Assembly (NCBI GenBank): GCA_021796375.1
Contig: JAJYJF010000171.1
Coordinates: 1-5,655 of the forward strand
From: Chloroflexota bacterium
Lineage (GTDB): Bacteria; Chloroflexota; Anaerolineae; Anaerolineales; Anaerolineaceae
Reading direction: 5' to 3'
Length of the DNA: 5,655 nucleotides
Below are positions 1 through 5,601 of the stretch, piece by piece. Below the pieces are notes generated by a model. The model did no database searches, was not told the DNA's origin, and saw nothing but the letters and a program-made list of their open reading frames with translations. Positions within the stretch are counted from its first letter, which is position 1. Each line of letters starts with the position of its first letter. Both the position numbers and the translations under genes were made by a program.

Positions 1-806
1 TGCCGGCACAGCTGGTAAGCGGAGGAAATCCGGGTGCCGCCGTCTTCCTGGATGTGGTAAAAGGTTTCGGAATCTACCTCTTTGGCGGCCACGTCGTGGA
101 CGATGTAGCGGGTGGTGATGTTCTTGTAATGCGCCTGCAGCCAGGTATCGATCCAGAAGGCGGTCAGCCGCACCAGCTCTTTTTTCCGATCCGACATGCT
201 GCCCGAGACGTCCATCATATATATGACGACCGCGTTGCTGTCCGGGCGGGGATACGTCTTCCAGGAGCGGTAGCGTTTATCGTCCCGGATGGGCACCACC
301 ATGGGCTGGGCCGGGTTGTAGGTCCCGGAGGCCATCTGGCGCTTGAGCGTTTCGCGGTAGGTGCGCTTGAAATGGTGCAGGCCTTCCGGCCCCACCCGGC
401 GGATGCCGGTATAGCGGGTGACCTCGCCCTGCACGTTGTTCTTGCCGCGGGGCTGGATGCGCGGCAGCTCGAGCTCCTGCCCGAGCAGCTCGGCCAGCTC
501 TTCGAGGGTGAGCTCAACCTCGATCAGGTGCTGGCCGGGCTGGTCTCCCGCCTGGCTGCCGCCAGCGCCGGGCTGGCCCCGGCCGACCGGGTCGCCGATC
601 TCACCCTCTCCCTGGCTGACCCCGCTGCCGGCGTCTCCGAACCGGAAACGCGGCAGCTCGATCTCCGGCACCGGGATGCTCACCAGGTCTTTGCCCCGCC
701 GGCCGATCATCTGGCCGTTGGAGATAAATTTACGCAGGTATTGCCGCACTTTGCCGCGCACGATCTGGCGGTAGCGGCTCGTATCCTGATCGATTGGGAG
801 TGCCAT
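1..806 (-). CDS. yhbH: YhbH/YeaH family (DUF444) vWA-domain protein, C-terminus beyond the window
   Basis: The ATG at 806 opens a frame that stays open to base 1, giving 268 residues with the C-terminus missing. The N-terminus (about 1-57) is basic and opens with DQDTSRYRQIVRGKV. It is followed by a Gly/Gln/Glu-rich low-complexity linker (about 58-92) ending AGDQPG, then an acidic helix (ELTLEELAELL), as is usual for DUF444 proteins. A vWA-like domain starts near residue 190. Its MIDAS metal site reads D199-V-S201-G-S203, and T258 in EDGGT is the likely second MIDAS element. The last MIDAS aspartate would lie beyond the edge. The start is supported by GAGG seven bases upstream, inside the prkA stop region. 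Known biology: YhbH/YeaH is the partner of PrkA/YeaG in stress, nitrogen-starvation or sporulation responses; its biochemical activity is unclear. Family assignment is strong; the function here is inferred from family and context. Confidence 0.93.
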   Translation of the reverse strand, partial: MALPIDQDTSRYRQIVRGKVRQYLRKFISNGQMIGRRGKDLVSIPVPEIELPRFRFGDAGSGVSQGEGEIGDPVGRGQPGAGGSQAGDQPGQHLIEVELTLEELAELLGQELELPRIQPRGKNNVQGEVTRYTGIRRVGPEGLHHFKRTYRETLKRQMASGTYNPAQPMVVPIRDDKRYRSWKTYPRPDSNAVVIYMMDVSGSMSDRKKELVRLTAFWIDTWLQAHYKNITTRYIVHDVAAKEVDSETFYHIQEDGGTRISSAYQLCR

Positions 807-813
807 AGGGATG

Positions 814-817
814 CCTC
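814..817 (-). promoter_or_regulatory. Ribosome-binding site of yhbH overlapping the prkA stop
   Basis: GAGG on the minus strand lies seven bases before the yhbH ATG and shares one base with the prkA TAG stop (819-817). Ribosomes finishing prkA would sit on this site, so translational coupling of the two genes is likely. Confidence 0.65.
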
Positions 818-2862
818 TATGCGGGCTGGGCCGTGTCTCCACGGGCGAAGATGCTGGCGACGTAGCTCAGCACATCGCTGGCGCAAACATCGCAGTACCC
901 CATGTTCTTGATCAGGCGGCTCTTGACGACCTCGATCTTCTCCTGCGTTTCCGCGTCGACCACGTTCGAGACCAGGCTGGTCAGCTTGATCGTATCCTTC
1001 TGATCTTCGAACAGCTTCTGCTCCAGCGCCTGGCGCAGCCGGTCGTTCGAGTCCCAGGCGAAGGTCTTTCCATCCAGGGCCAGGGCGCCGATGTAGTTCA
1101 TGATCTCGCGCCGGAAGTCATCCTTGCGGCTTTCAGAGATCTCGATCTTCTCCTCGATTGAGCGCATCAGGCGCTCGTTGGGGGCTTCGTCCTGCCCGGT
1201 GTAAGGGTTGCGCACCTTGTTGCGCTGGGTGTACGCCTTGATGTTATCGATGTAGTTGGCTGCCAGGCGCTTGATCGCCGCCTCATCCGCGGTGATGGCG
1301 CGCTGGACTTCATTTTTGACGATGTCGTCGTATTCCCCGCGCACCACGGAAAGCAGCTCGGTGTAGTGCTTGCGCTGGTCCTCGCTGGTGATCAGCGAAT
1401 GGTGCCGCAGGCCGACCTCCAGCTCGCGCATCAGCATGAACGGGTTCACGCAGGTGCACGCCTGGTCGGCGACCAGGATATTCGACAGCTTATCCTGGAT
1501 GTAGCGTGGGGAAATCCCGACCATCCCCTCCGACTTCGCCTCGGACTGCAGCTCGAGGACGCTGTCCTCGGTAAAGCCGGGCAGCGAGCGGCCGTCGTAA
1601 AGCTTCAGCTTCTGAAGCAGGTTCAGGCTGGCATGCTTGGGCTCTTCCAGGCGGGTCAGCACGGCCCACAGCGCGGCGATTTCCAAGGTGTGCGGGGCGA
1701 TATGCTTCCCGACTACCCGGCGGCTGTTGAAATCGCGCTCGTAGATGTGGATCTCGTCGGAGTAGCGGATCACGTACGGGATATCGATCTTGATGGTCCG
1801 GTCGCGGAGCGCTTCCATGTACTCGTTGTTGATCAGGCGGCGGTATTCAGCTTCATTCGTATGGCCCAGGATGACCTCGTCGATATCGGTGTGAGCAAAC
1901 TTCTTGGGCTTGATTTTGTGCTCCTGCGAAGCGGTGAGCAGGTCGTAGAGGAAGGCCACGTCGAGCTTGAGGATTTCGATGAACTCCACCAGCCCGCGGT
2001 TGGCGATGTTGAGCTCGCCGTCGAAATTAAACGCCCGGGGATCTGAATCGGAGCCGAACTCGGCGATCTTGCGGTAGTTGATATCGCCGGTGAGCTCGGT
2101 CGAATCCTGGTTCTTTTCGTCCTTGGGCTGGAAGGTGCCGATGCCCACCCGGTCTTTTTCAGACAGCAGCAGCCGGCGGATCCGGACCTGGCGCACTACC
2201 TGCACCCAGTCGCCGCCGGCCTGCTCCAGCAGGTGGTTGAACATGAACCGGCAGGCCGGGCACAGGTCGTTTTCGATCTGGAGCAGCTGGGCTGCCTCTC
2301 CCCCGCCTCCCGATAACTCTTTTAACAGGACATCCCGAAACTCGAAGGGGATCAGGTGGAGCGGCTCTTCGTGCATCGGGCAGTCCATCCGCTCGCCCCC
2401 ATCCGGCTGCCAGAAAAAGGTATACAGGCGCCCATCCTCGGTGTGCGAGTAGGCTTCCAATCCTTTTTTCAACAGGCGCACGATCGTGCTCTTGGCGGTC
2501 CCCACCGGGCCGTGCAGGAGCAGCACCCGGCGCTCCGTCCCATAGCGGCGGGCCGCCGATTGGAAAATGCGGACCAGCTCCATCAAGGGCTTATCCAGCC
2601 CGAAGACCGCGTCCTTGCCGTTTTCAAACGGGTCTTCGAAGAAACGATAGTGGATAAGGTTTTCCCGGCGAGAAGAATATTCTTCCTGGCCGTACGACAC
2701 GATCATGTCATAGATGCGCTGGTACGCGGTCCGCGCGACCCGCGGATCCTGTTTGACGATCTCAAGGTAATCGTCGAAGGTTCCTTCCCAATGCAAATCA
2801 CGGAAATTATTTTGATCTTGCAGTTGTTCAATCTTTTCAAGAATACTCATTTTAGTTGTCAT
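817..2862 (-). CDS. prkA: PrkA/YeaG-type AAA+ serine protein kinase
   Basis: The protein has 681 residues; from memory, known PrkA/YeaG proteins have about 630-645. The order is: an N-terminal helical region with [16 protein letters not shown] (39-54); an AAA+ core with Walker A-like GPVGTAKST (118-126, K124, S125); [12 protein letters not shown] (161-172); a Walker B-like strand RGLVEFIE (289-296); sensor-like HTNEAEY (334-340); and the PrkA C-terminal domain from about 420, with [10 protein letters not shown] and [12 protein letters not shown]. The Bacillus-type signatures KDRVGIGTF and [13 protein letters not shown] are clear. Family knowledge: PrkA is a cytosolic ATPase reported as a Ser/Thr kinase, active in sporulation and starvation responses, although the kinase label has been questioned. 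The ATG at 2862 is chosen because AGGAGG lies six bases upstream. Oddities: Ala123 replaces the second Walker A glycine, there are extra CxxC motifs, and a Gly-rich insert (184-188) adds length. It is the first gene of an operon with yhbH. Confidence 0.96.
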   Translation of the reverse strand: MTTKMSILEKIEQLQDQNNFRDLHWEGTFDDYLEIVKQDPRVARTAYQRIYDMIVSYGQEEYSSRRENLIHYRFFEDPFENGKDAVFGLDKPLMELVRIFQSAARRYGTERRVLLLHGPVGTAKSTIVRLLKKGLEAYSHTEDGRLYTFFWQPDGGERMDCPMHEEPLHLIPFEFRDVLLKELSGGGGEAAQLLQIENDLCPACRFMFNHLLEQAGGDWVQVVRQVRIRRLLLSEKDRVGIGTFQPKDEKNQDSTELTGDINYRKIAEFGSDSDPRAFNFDGELNIANRGLVEFIEILKLDVAFLYDLLTASQEHKIKPKKFAHTDIDEVILGHTNEAEYRRLINNEYMEALRDRTIKIDIPYVIRYSDEIHIYERDFNSRRVVGKHIAPHTLEIAALWAVLTRLEEPKHASLNLLQKLKLYDGRSLPGFTEDSVLELQSEAKSEGMVGISPRYIQDKLSNILVADQACTCVNPFMLMRELEVGLRHHSLITSEDQRKHYTELLSVVRGEYDDIVKNEVQRAITADEAAIKRLAANYIDNIKAYTQRNKVRNPYTGQDEAPNERLMRSIEEKIEISESRKDDFRREIMNYIGALALDGKTFAWDSNDRLRQALEQKLFEDQKDTIKLTSLVSNVVDAETQEKIEVVKSRLIKNMGYCDVCASDVLSYVASIFARGDTAQPA

Positions 2863-2868
2863 CTCATG

Positions 2869-2874
2869 CCTCCT
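2869..2874 (-). promoter_or_regulatory. Strong Shine-Dalgarno of prkA
   Basis: A perfect AGGAGG on the minus strand lies six bases before the prkA ATG at 2862 and fixes that start. An ATG at 2867-2865 is out of frame and reaches TGA after one further codon. The 8-base repeat ACGGATAA (plus-strand reading) directly abuts this site at 2875-2882. Confidence 0.85.
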
Positions 2875-2924
2875 ACGGATAACGCTCCGGGGATTGATAA
2901 GAGGAAGCTTAATCCCTTGGCAGG

Positions 2925-2959
2925 CCGTCGCCTTCTCGAGCCATCGATGCGAGCGACGG
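2925..2959. other. Inverted repeat in the prkA upstream region
   Basis: CCGTCGC (2925-2931) and GCGACGG (2953-2959) are a perfect 7-base inverted repeat around a 21-base loop that contains the palindromes CTCGAG and ATCGAT. It overlaps the proposed prkA start of transcription, so it could be an operator on DNA. If transcription starts further upstream it would instead be a hairpin in the leader. No T-tract follows, so it is not a terminator. Confidence 0.35.
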
Positions 2960-2968
2960 ATAATACCA
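2960..2968 (-). promoter_or_regulatory. prkA: Candidate extended -10 promoter for prkA
   Basis: On the minus strand the sequence reads TGGTATTAT: TATTAT (2965-2960) preceded by TG and one base, which is the extended -10 pattern. There is no recognisable -35 at 16-18 bases upstream, as is tolerated for extended -10 promoters. Transcription would begin near 2953 and give a leader of about 90 bases. The plus-strand repeat ACGGATAA (2956-2963) overlaps the box. The call is inferred from sequence only, and an alternative sigma factor is possible. Confidence 0.35.
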
Positions 2969-2978
2969 GGAGTTCTGC

Positions 2979-3017
2979 GGCCGGGTTTCGTCTGACCGGC
3001 CAGTTTCCATTTTTTTT
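2979..3017 (+). other. GC hairpin followed by an eight-T tract
   Basis: GGCCGG (2979-2984) and CCGGCC (2996-3001) form a perfect 6-base stem with an 11-base loop, and eight T residues follow at 3010-3017. The tract begins eight bases after the stem, too far for a classic intrinsic terminator, and no plus-strand gene precedes it. At best it is a weak plus-strand terminator; otherwise it is simply part of the structured region upstream of prkA. Confidence 0.25.
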
Positions 3018-3031
3018 AGTCGGTTATATCT

Positions 3032-3050
3032 GCCCCGGTTGGTGCGGGGC
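3032..3050. other. GC-clamped hairpin flanked by ATAT arms
   Basis: GCCCCG (3032-3037) and CGGGGC (3045-3050) form a perfect 6-base stem with a 7-base loop. ATAT on either side can lengthen it across a small internal loop. No T-tract follows on either strand. It could be a structured RNA element or a protein-binding dyad, and nothing decides between them. Confidence 0.35.
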
Positions 3051-3053
3051 CAT

Positions 3054-3096
3054 ATCAATTCTGGGAGGGGTTGTCGATCTGCCGGGATCAATTCTG
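3054..3096. repeat. Pair of 10-base direct repeats, 33-base period
   Basis: ATCAATTCTG occurs exactly at 3054-3063 and again at 3087-3096, a spacing of about three helical turns. The core TTCTG (CAGAA on the minus strand) recurs at 2973, 3126 and 3178. This arrangement could bind a protein cooperatively upstream of prkA, but function is unproven and the repeats are short. Confidence 0.4.
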
Positions 3097-3210
3097 CGAT
3101 GGTTTCCCGGCGGGCGGTGGGCAGGTTCTGGATTGAATGGGCCAAGGGGTTGGTTCGGCGTATTTGCCCTGACCCGATTCTGCTGCGAACGATCGAGCCG
3201 CACCTGGAGC

Positions 3211-3371
3211 GCGCCGGAAAGGCGCCTTGCGGGGACCGTGCTTCAGCTACTGCCTGGTTCTTTCCGCGCTTGAGGGAAGCTCCCTGCGTCTCTCCTCTAC
3301 CATCAATCGCCAATTCCTCCGCTAAATCCGGGGATGAAGCGGTCGTCTGGCAAGCCGCCCCCGAGAGCGGC
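3211..3371. other. Cluster of four consecutive hairpins
   Basis: Four stems follow one another. GCGCC/GGCGC (3211-3225) has a 5-base loop. CGC plus AGGGA pairs with TCCCT plus GCG (3267-3288), with a 3-base bulge and a 3-base loop. CCGCT/AGCGG (3319-3342) has a paired inner AT-CC/GG-AT segment. GCCGC/GCGGC (3354-3371) has an 8-base loop. Chance pairing is common in GC-rich DNA, so structured RNA is only a possibility, but the regular spacing of compact stems in a gene-free region is notable. Confidence 0.3.
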
Positions 3372-3420
3372 CCCACCATTCACTAAATTGACAAAGGAGA
3401 GGCCGGCAGTCGGCTCTACC

Positions 3421-3470
3421 CGGACAATAAGGGTAATATTTATTATTATCATTATAACCCCGATTGTTCG
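3421..3470. repeat. Long imperfect AT-rich palindrome
   Basis: The arms 3421-3438 and 3453-3470 are 18 bases each and match as inverted repeats at 14 positions, or 15 counting one G-T wobble. The centre is 14 bases, nearly all A/T. Paired blocks are CGGACAAT/ATTGTTCG, GGGT/ACCC and ATA/TAT, separated by small internal mismatches. On the minus strand it contains a perfect TATAAT (3456-3451) with no convincing -35. It could be an operator, a promoter under dyad control, or a stem-loop in RNA. Its A/T richness contrasts sharply with the surrounding DNA. Confidence 0.55.
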
Positions 3471-3532
3471 AGGGAGTTTTAACAAAAAAGCAAGGGGAAA
3501 AGATGGTTTTTCACATTCCACTGGGGGTGGTA

Positions 3533-3554
3533 CCCAGGCCCCTCCCTACCCCCC
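3533..3554 (-). other. G-quadruplex motif just after the phosphorylase stop
   Basis: On the minus strand, four G-runs of 6, 3, 4 and 3 are separated by TA, A and CCT. This fits the G3+N1-7 quadruplex pattern. It begins two bases after the TAG stop of the phosphorylase gene, so it would lie in that gene's mRNA 3' end. No ordinary intrinsic terminator is seen here, so it may serve transcript ending or stability; that role is inference. Confidence 0.5.
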
Positions 3555-3555
3555 G

Positions 3556-4200
3556 CTAAGAGCCTGGCGGCGAGCAGACCTGCCGCGCCAGCCCCGCCGC
3601 AAGCACCCCCATCCGCGCGTTGACCTCCCGGATACGGCGCACCAGCCGCGGCAGCCCGGCGAGATTTTGCGCCAGCCGGATCGCGAACCCCCGCGCCGGA
3701 TCGCGGACGAGACCCGGCAGCGATTCATCCCGGCTGTCGAGCACAACCCGGGAGTGGTAGAAGGGCTTACGGTGATCGAGCGCCCACTCCGCGAGCGGGT
3801 AAGCCTCCATCTCGACGGCCAGCGCGCCGCTGCTCGCGGCGGCCGTTTTCTCCTCGGGCGCGAGCAGGGCTTTGGAAACGGTCAGGATCGGCCCGGCGAG
3901 CCAGCCGTCCCCCGCGGCCGTTTCGCAGGGGATGGCTGGCCTGCCAGCCATCAGGGCAGCCTCGGCGCAGACGACCGCGCCCGCCTCTGCCCTGGCCTGC
4001 AGCCCCCCGGCCCATCCAACCAGGCATAGGCTGCTGATCTTTGCCGGGTCCAGCCCGCGGCAGAAGCTGCCCGCCCGGCCAGGTCCTGCCCCACAGCGGG
4101 CAACGCGCAGGACGCCCTTCTCCACCAGGGGGGAAAGCGCTTTTCGGACGGCACGGAACTCGAGCGCCGTGGGCGTGACGATCAGAGGAATCGCGGTCAA
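3556..4200 (-). CDS. Nucleoside phosphorylase/nucleosidase-superfamily protein
   Basis: With a TTG start at 4200 this gives 214 residues. The N-terminal strand PLIVTPTALEFRAVRKAL fits the first strand and helix of the PNP_UDP_1 fold. CGAGPGRA (36-43) and VGWAGGL (61-67) match the family's glycine-rich phosphate/ribose segments. AVEMEAYPLAEWA (128-140) carries the ribose-binding M131-E132 pair. VVLDSRDESLP (152-162) resembles the S-D-x-A-D catalytic segment of MTA/SAH nucleosidases, with D155 as the likely general acid and Leu replacing Ser before it. The family cleaves the N-glycosidic bond of nucleosides such as methylthioadenosine, and includes hopanoid-linked HpnG; the substrate here is unknown. 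Translation could formally begin at TTG 4254, but those 18 codons lie in the upstream terminator, so 4200 is preferred. No clear Shine-Dalgarno precedes either start. Confidence 0.8.
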   Translation of the reverse strand: MTAIPLIVTPTALEFRAVRKALSPLVEKGVLRVARCGAGPGRAGSFCRGLDPAKISSLCLVGWAGGLQARAEAGAVVCAEAALMAGRPAIPCETAAGDGWLAGPILTVSKALLAPEEKTAAASSGALAVEMEAYPLAEWALDHRKPFYHSRVVLDSRDESLPGLVRDPARGFAIRLAQNLAGLPRLVRRIREVNARMGVLAAGLARQVCSPPGS

Positions 4201-4220
4201 GAGGAATCTGTTGGCTTCAC

Positions 4221-4247
4221 AAAACCGCCCCCAAAAATCGGGGGCGG
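4221..4247 (-). terminator. Intrinsic terminator of the GNAT gene
   Basis: On the minus strand CCGCCCCC and GGGGGCGG form a perfect 8-base stem (4247-4240 with 4232-4225) and a 7-base loop, followed at once by TTTT (4224-4221). It begins 15 bases after the GNAT gene stop. The T-tract is short and one-sided, so it works only for minus-strand transcription. The phosphorylase gene starts about 20 bases beyond, so that gene depends on read-through or on an unseen promoter. Confidence 0.85.
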
Positions 4248-4262
4248 CCGTCAAAAGCGGGT

Positions 4263-5390
4263 CTACAGCGGGCGGTTGTATACCAGGTGATGTTTATAAG
4301 GAACCGCGCCGAAGCGCATGATATCCTTGCGCATCTGGTCCGCCGTATCCGCGTTCTGGGGGATGTCGATATGCTTGAAATGAAAATCGGTGAGCATCTT
4401 CTCCAGGTCGGCATACATCAGGGCATTTCCGCCCCGCCCCTGGAAATCCTTGACCATCCCGCCGCCGTTGGTGGTGACCCAGGTAGTCCGGTGCAGCTCG
4501 AGGAGCAGATCCGCGATGCTGATTGGGTTGATATGCCCTTTGGCCCGCTGCATGGCGGGGGTGATATCCGGGAAGGCCAGCCCGAAGCCGACGACCTTGT
4601 CTTTGTACGTCACCACCTTGATCAGGCGCGGGTCGGCGATGGTCATCATGCTGTCCATCATGAAATCCGCCTCCCGCTTGGTCAGGGGGTAATATTCCCA
4701 GTTCTCCAAAAAGCTCTGGTTGTACGCTTCGGCGATGCGCGACGCCCAGGAAACCAGCTCTTTTTTGTTCTTGAACTTGTGGACCTCAAGCTGGCCGCGC
4801 TCGGCCACCTTTTTAGCGATGTACTTGACCTCGTCGGGGATTTTCACGCTTTCCCCATTCAGGTAGAAAGACACGAAATCGTTCTCCGGCTTGAACCCCT
4901 GCTCGACGACCAGCCGCTCGTAATAAGGGTAGTTGTACGGCACCATGGTCATCATCGCCGGCTTGTCGAAAGCATCCGTCAGGATGCCATAGCCGTCGAA
5001 GGAGCTGAGCCCGCGCGGGCCCACGATGTGATCCAGCTTGTGCTCCCTGGCCCACGCGAAGGCGCGCTCGAACAGCGCAGCCGCCGCCTCGGAATCGTCC
5101 ATGCATTCAAACAGGCCGAAATGCGCCTGCTGGAGGGCATGGTAGTGGATGAAGGAGTTATTTTTCATCACTGCCAGCCGCCCCACATCCTGACCGTCCC
5201 GCACGGCCAGGTAGAACTCGGCCTCGGAATGCTCGTAGAAAGGATGCTTCTGCGGGTTGAGCATGGTTTTCATGTCCGAATAAAACGGGGGGACCCAATA
5301 CGGACAGCCCTTGTAGATTCGAAAGGCAAGCTCGATAAAGCGGTTGACCTGGCTGCGATTGCTTAGATCCACTTTTTCAATGCTGAGCAT
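4263..5390 (-). CDS. GNAT-fold N-acetyltransferase-like protein (YghO type)
   Basis: The protein has 375 residues, the usual length for its family. The opening segment FRIYKGCPYWVPPFYSDMKT and the following HPFYEHSEAEFYLA (49-62) are typical of YghO-like proteins. DHIVGPRGLSSFDGYGILTDAF (120-141) and PYNYPYYERLVVEQGF (151-166) are further family blocks. The C-terminal half has a GNAT core (about 255-365). Its strand KVVTYKDKVVGFGLAFPD precedes DFQGRGGNALMYADLEK, where Q317-G-R-G-G-N322 matches the acetyl-CoA pyrophosphate-binding loop. The last segment, FGAVPYKHHLVYNRPL, is a typical end of this fold. The acceptor substrate is unknown, and the duplicated layout suggests one degenerate N-terminal GNAT domain. 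The ATG at 5390 is supported by GGGAG seven bases upstream. It is the last gene of its transcript, since a terminator follows 15 bases after the stop. Confidence 0.85.
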   Translation of the reverse strand: MLSIEKVDLSNRSQVNRFIELAFRIYKGCPYWVPPFYSDMKTMLNPQKHPFYEHSEAEFYLAVRDGQDVGRLAVMKNNSFIHYHALQQAHFGLFECMDDSEAAAALFERAFAWAREHKLDHIVGPRGLSSFDGYGILTDAFDKPAMMTMVPYNYPYYERLVVEQGFKPENDFVSFYLNGESVKIPDEVKYIAKKVAERGQLEVHKFKNKKELVSWASRIAEAYNQSFLENWEYYPLTKREADFMMDSMMTIADPRLIKVVTYKDKVVGFGLAFPDITPAMQRAKGHINPISIADLLLELHRTTWVTTNGGGMVKDFQGRGGNALMYADLEKMLTDFHFKHIDIPQNADTADQMRKDIMRFGAVPYKHHLVYNRPL

Positions 5391-5506
5391 GGCTGATCTC
5401 CCGGGCGATTTTCATGGAAATAAATTTGGATGGCACGCTTATATCTGGATGAAGCTGGGGCAATGGTTTCTTGAAACGATCGCTTAATAAATCTGACCGG
5501 TTTCAT
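5363..5506 (-). CDS. Possible 47-residue leader ORF overlapping the GNAT start
   Basis: The ATG at 5506 has GGAGGG eight bases upstream (5520-5515), a better Shine-Dalgarno than the GNAT gene's own. The frame encodes a basic peptide beginning MKPVRFIKRSF and ends with TAA at 5365-5363, so it overlaps the GNAT start by 28 bases. Against it: third-position G/C is only about 40 percent, far below its neighbours, and no family is recognised. A leader peptide controlling GNAT translation by overlap is conceivable, but a non-coding promoter region is more likely. Confidence 0.2.
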   Translation of the reverse strand: MKPVRFIKRSFQETIAPASSRYKRAIQIYFHENRPGDQPCSALKKWI

Positions 5507-5601
5507 TCCCGTTTCCCTCCGGGACTGCCGGGACGGGCCTCTTTCCAATGGAAACCCCATCCCCTTCGTGCCGTTCCGGGATCCCCCGCGAGAACGCTCG
5601 T
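5391..5601. other. Upstream region of the GNAT gene with operator-like dyads
   Basis: This 211-base spacer is relatively AT-rich at 5405-5510. TATAAG (5443-5438, minus strand) is a possible -10 box but has no good -35. Perfect inverted repeats GTTTC-TT-GAAAC (5466-5477) and TTTCCA-A-TGGAAA (5542-5554) could be repressor sites upstream of the GNAT gene. CGAG-AACG-CTCG (5589-5600) is a minor stem just after the preceding gene's stop. The GNAT Shine-Dalgarno GGGAG is at 5402-5398. Confidence 0.4.

Larger units (their letters stand above)
2875..3555. other. Gene-free region of about 680 bases between the phosphorylase gene and prkA
   Basis: No frame here reads like a protein. The longest minus frame (3379-2909) and plus frame (3039-3386) are rich in Arg, Ser, Pro, Cys or Trp without motifs, and neither has a ribosome-binding site. 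I looked for landmarks of tRNA, tmRNA, RNase P RNA, SRP RNA, 6S RNA and common riboswitches on both strands and recognised none. What it does hold is the prkA promoter candidate, a dense set of hairpins, short direct repeats, an AT-rich palindrome and a G-run motif. It may be a long 5' leader of prkA, a small-RNA locus, or decayed sequence. Confidence 0.6.

Noticed and set aside
54..911. 285-residue plus-strand open frame opposite yhbH
   Set aside because: The minus strand here encodes an unmistakable DUF444 protein with a MIDAS motif; the plus frame is a shadow rich in Ala, His and Arg.
2865..2867. Upstream ATG between the prkA Shine-Dalgarno and its start
   Set aside because: It is one base from AGGAGG, out of frame, and reaches TGA after one further codon, so it cannot be a meaningful start.
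2909..3379. 156-residue minus-strand frame before prkA
   Set aside because: No ribosome-binding site, no recognisable motif, Arg/Ser/Pro-rich composition, and it would cross the proposed prkA promoter.
3039..3386. 115-residue plus-strand frame in the gene-free region
   Set aside because: TTG start within a hairpin, no Shine-Dalgarno, unusual Cys/Trp/Ser content and only moderate third-position G/C.
3388..3393. Perfect TTGACA (-35 box) on the plus strand
   Set aside because: The 16-18 base position downstream reads CGGCTC-like, not a -10 box, and no plus-strand gene follows.
3521..3540. GGTGGTACC resembling the T-box antiterminator sequence on the plus strand
   Set aside because: No specifier stem-loop or terminator surrounds it, the consensus ACCGCG continuation is missing, and no plus-strand gene lies downstream.
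4287..5366. 359-residue plus-strand open frame
   Set aside because: It is the antisense of the GNAT gene; long antisense frames are expected in GC-rich codons, and its sequence shows no family features.
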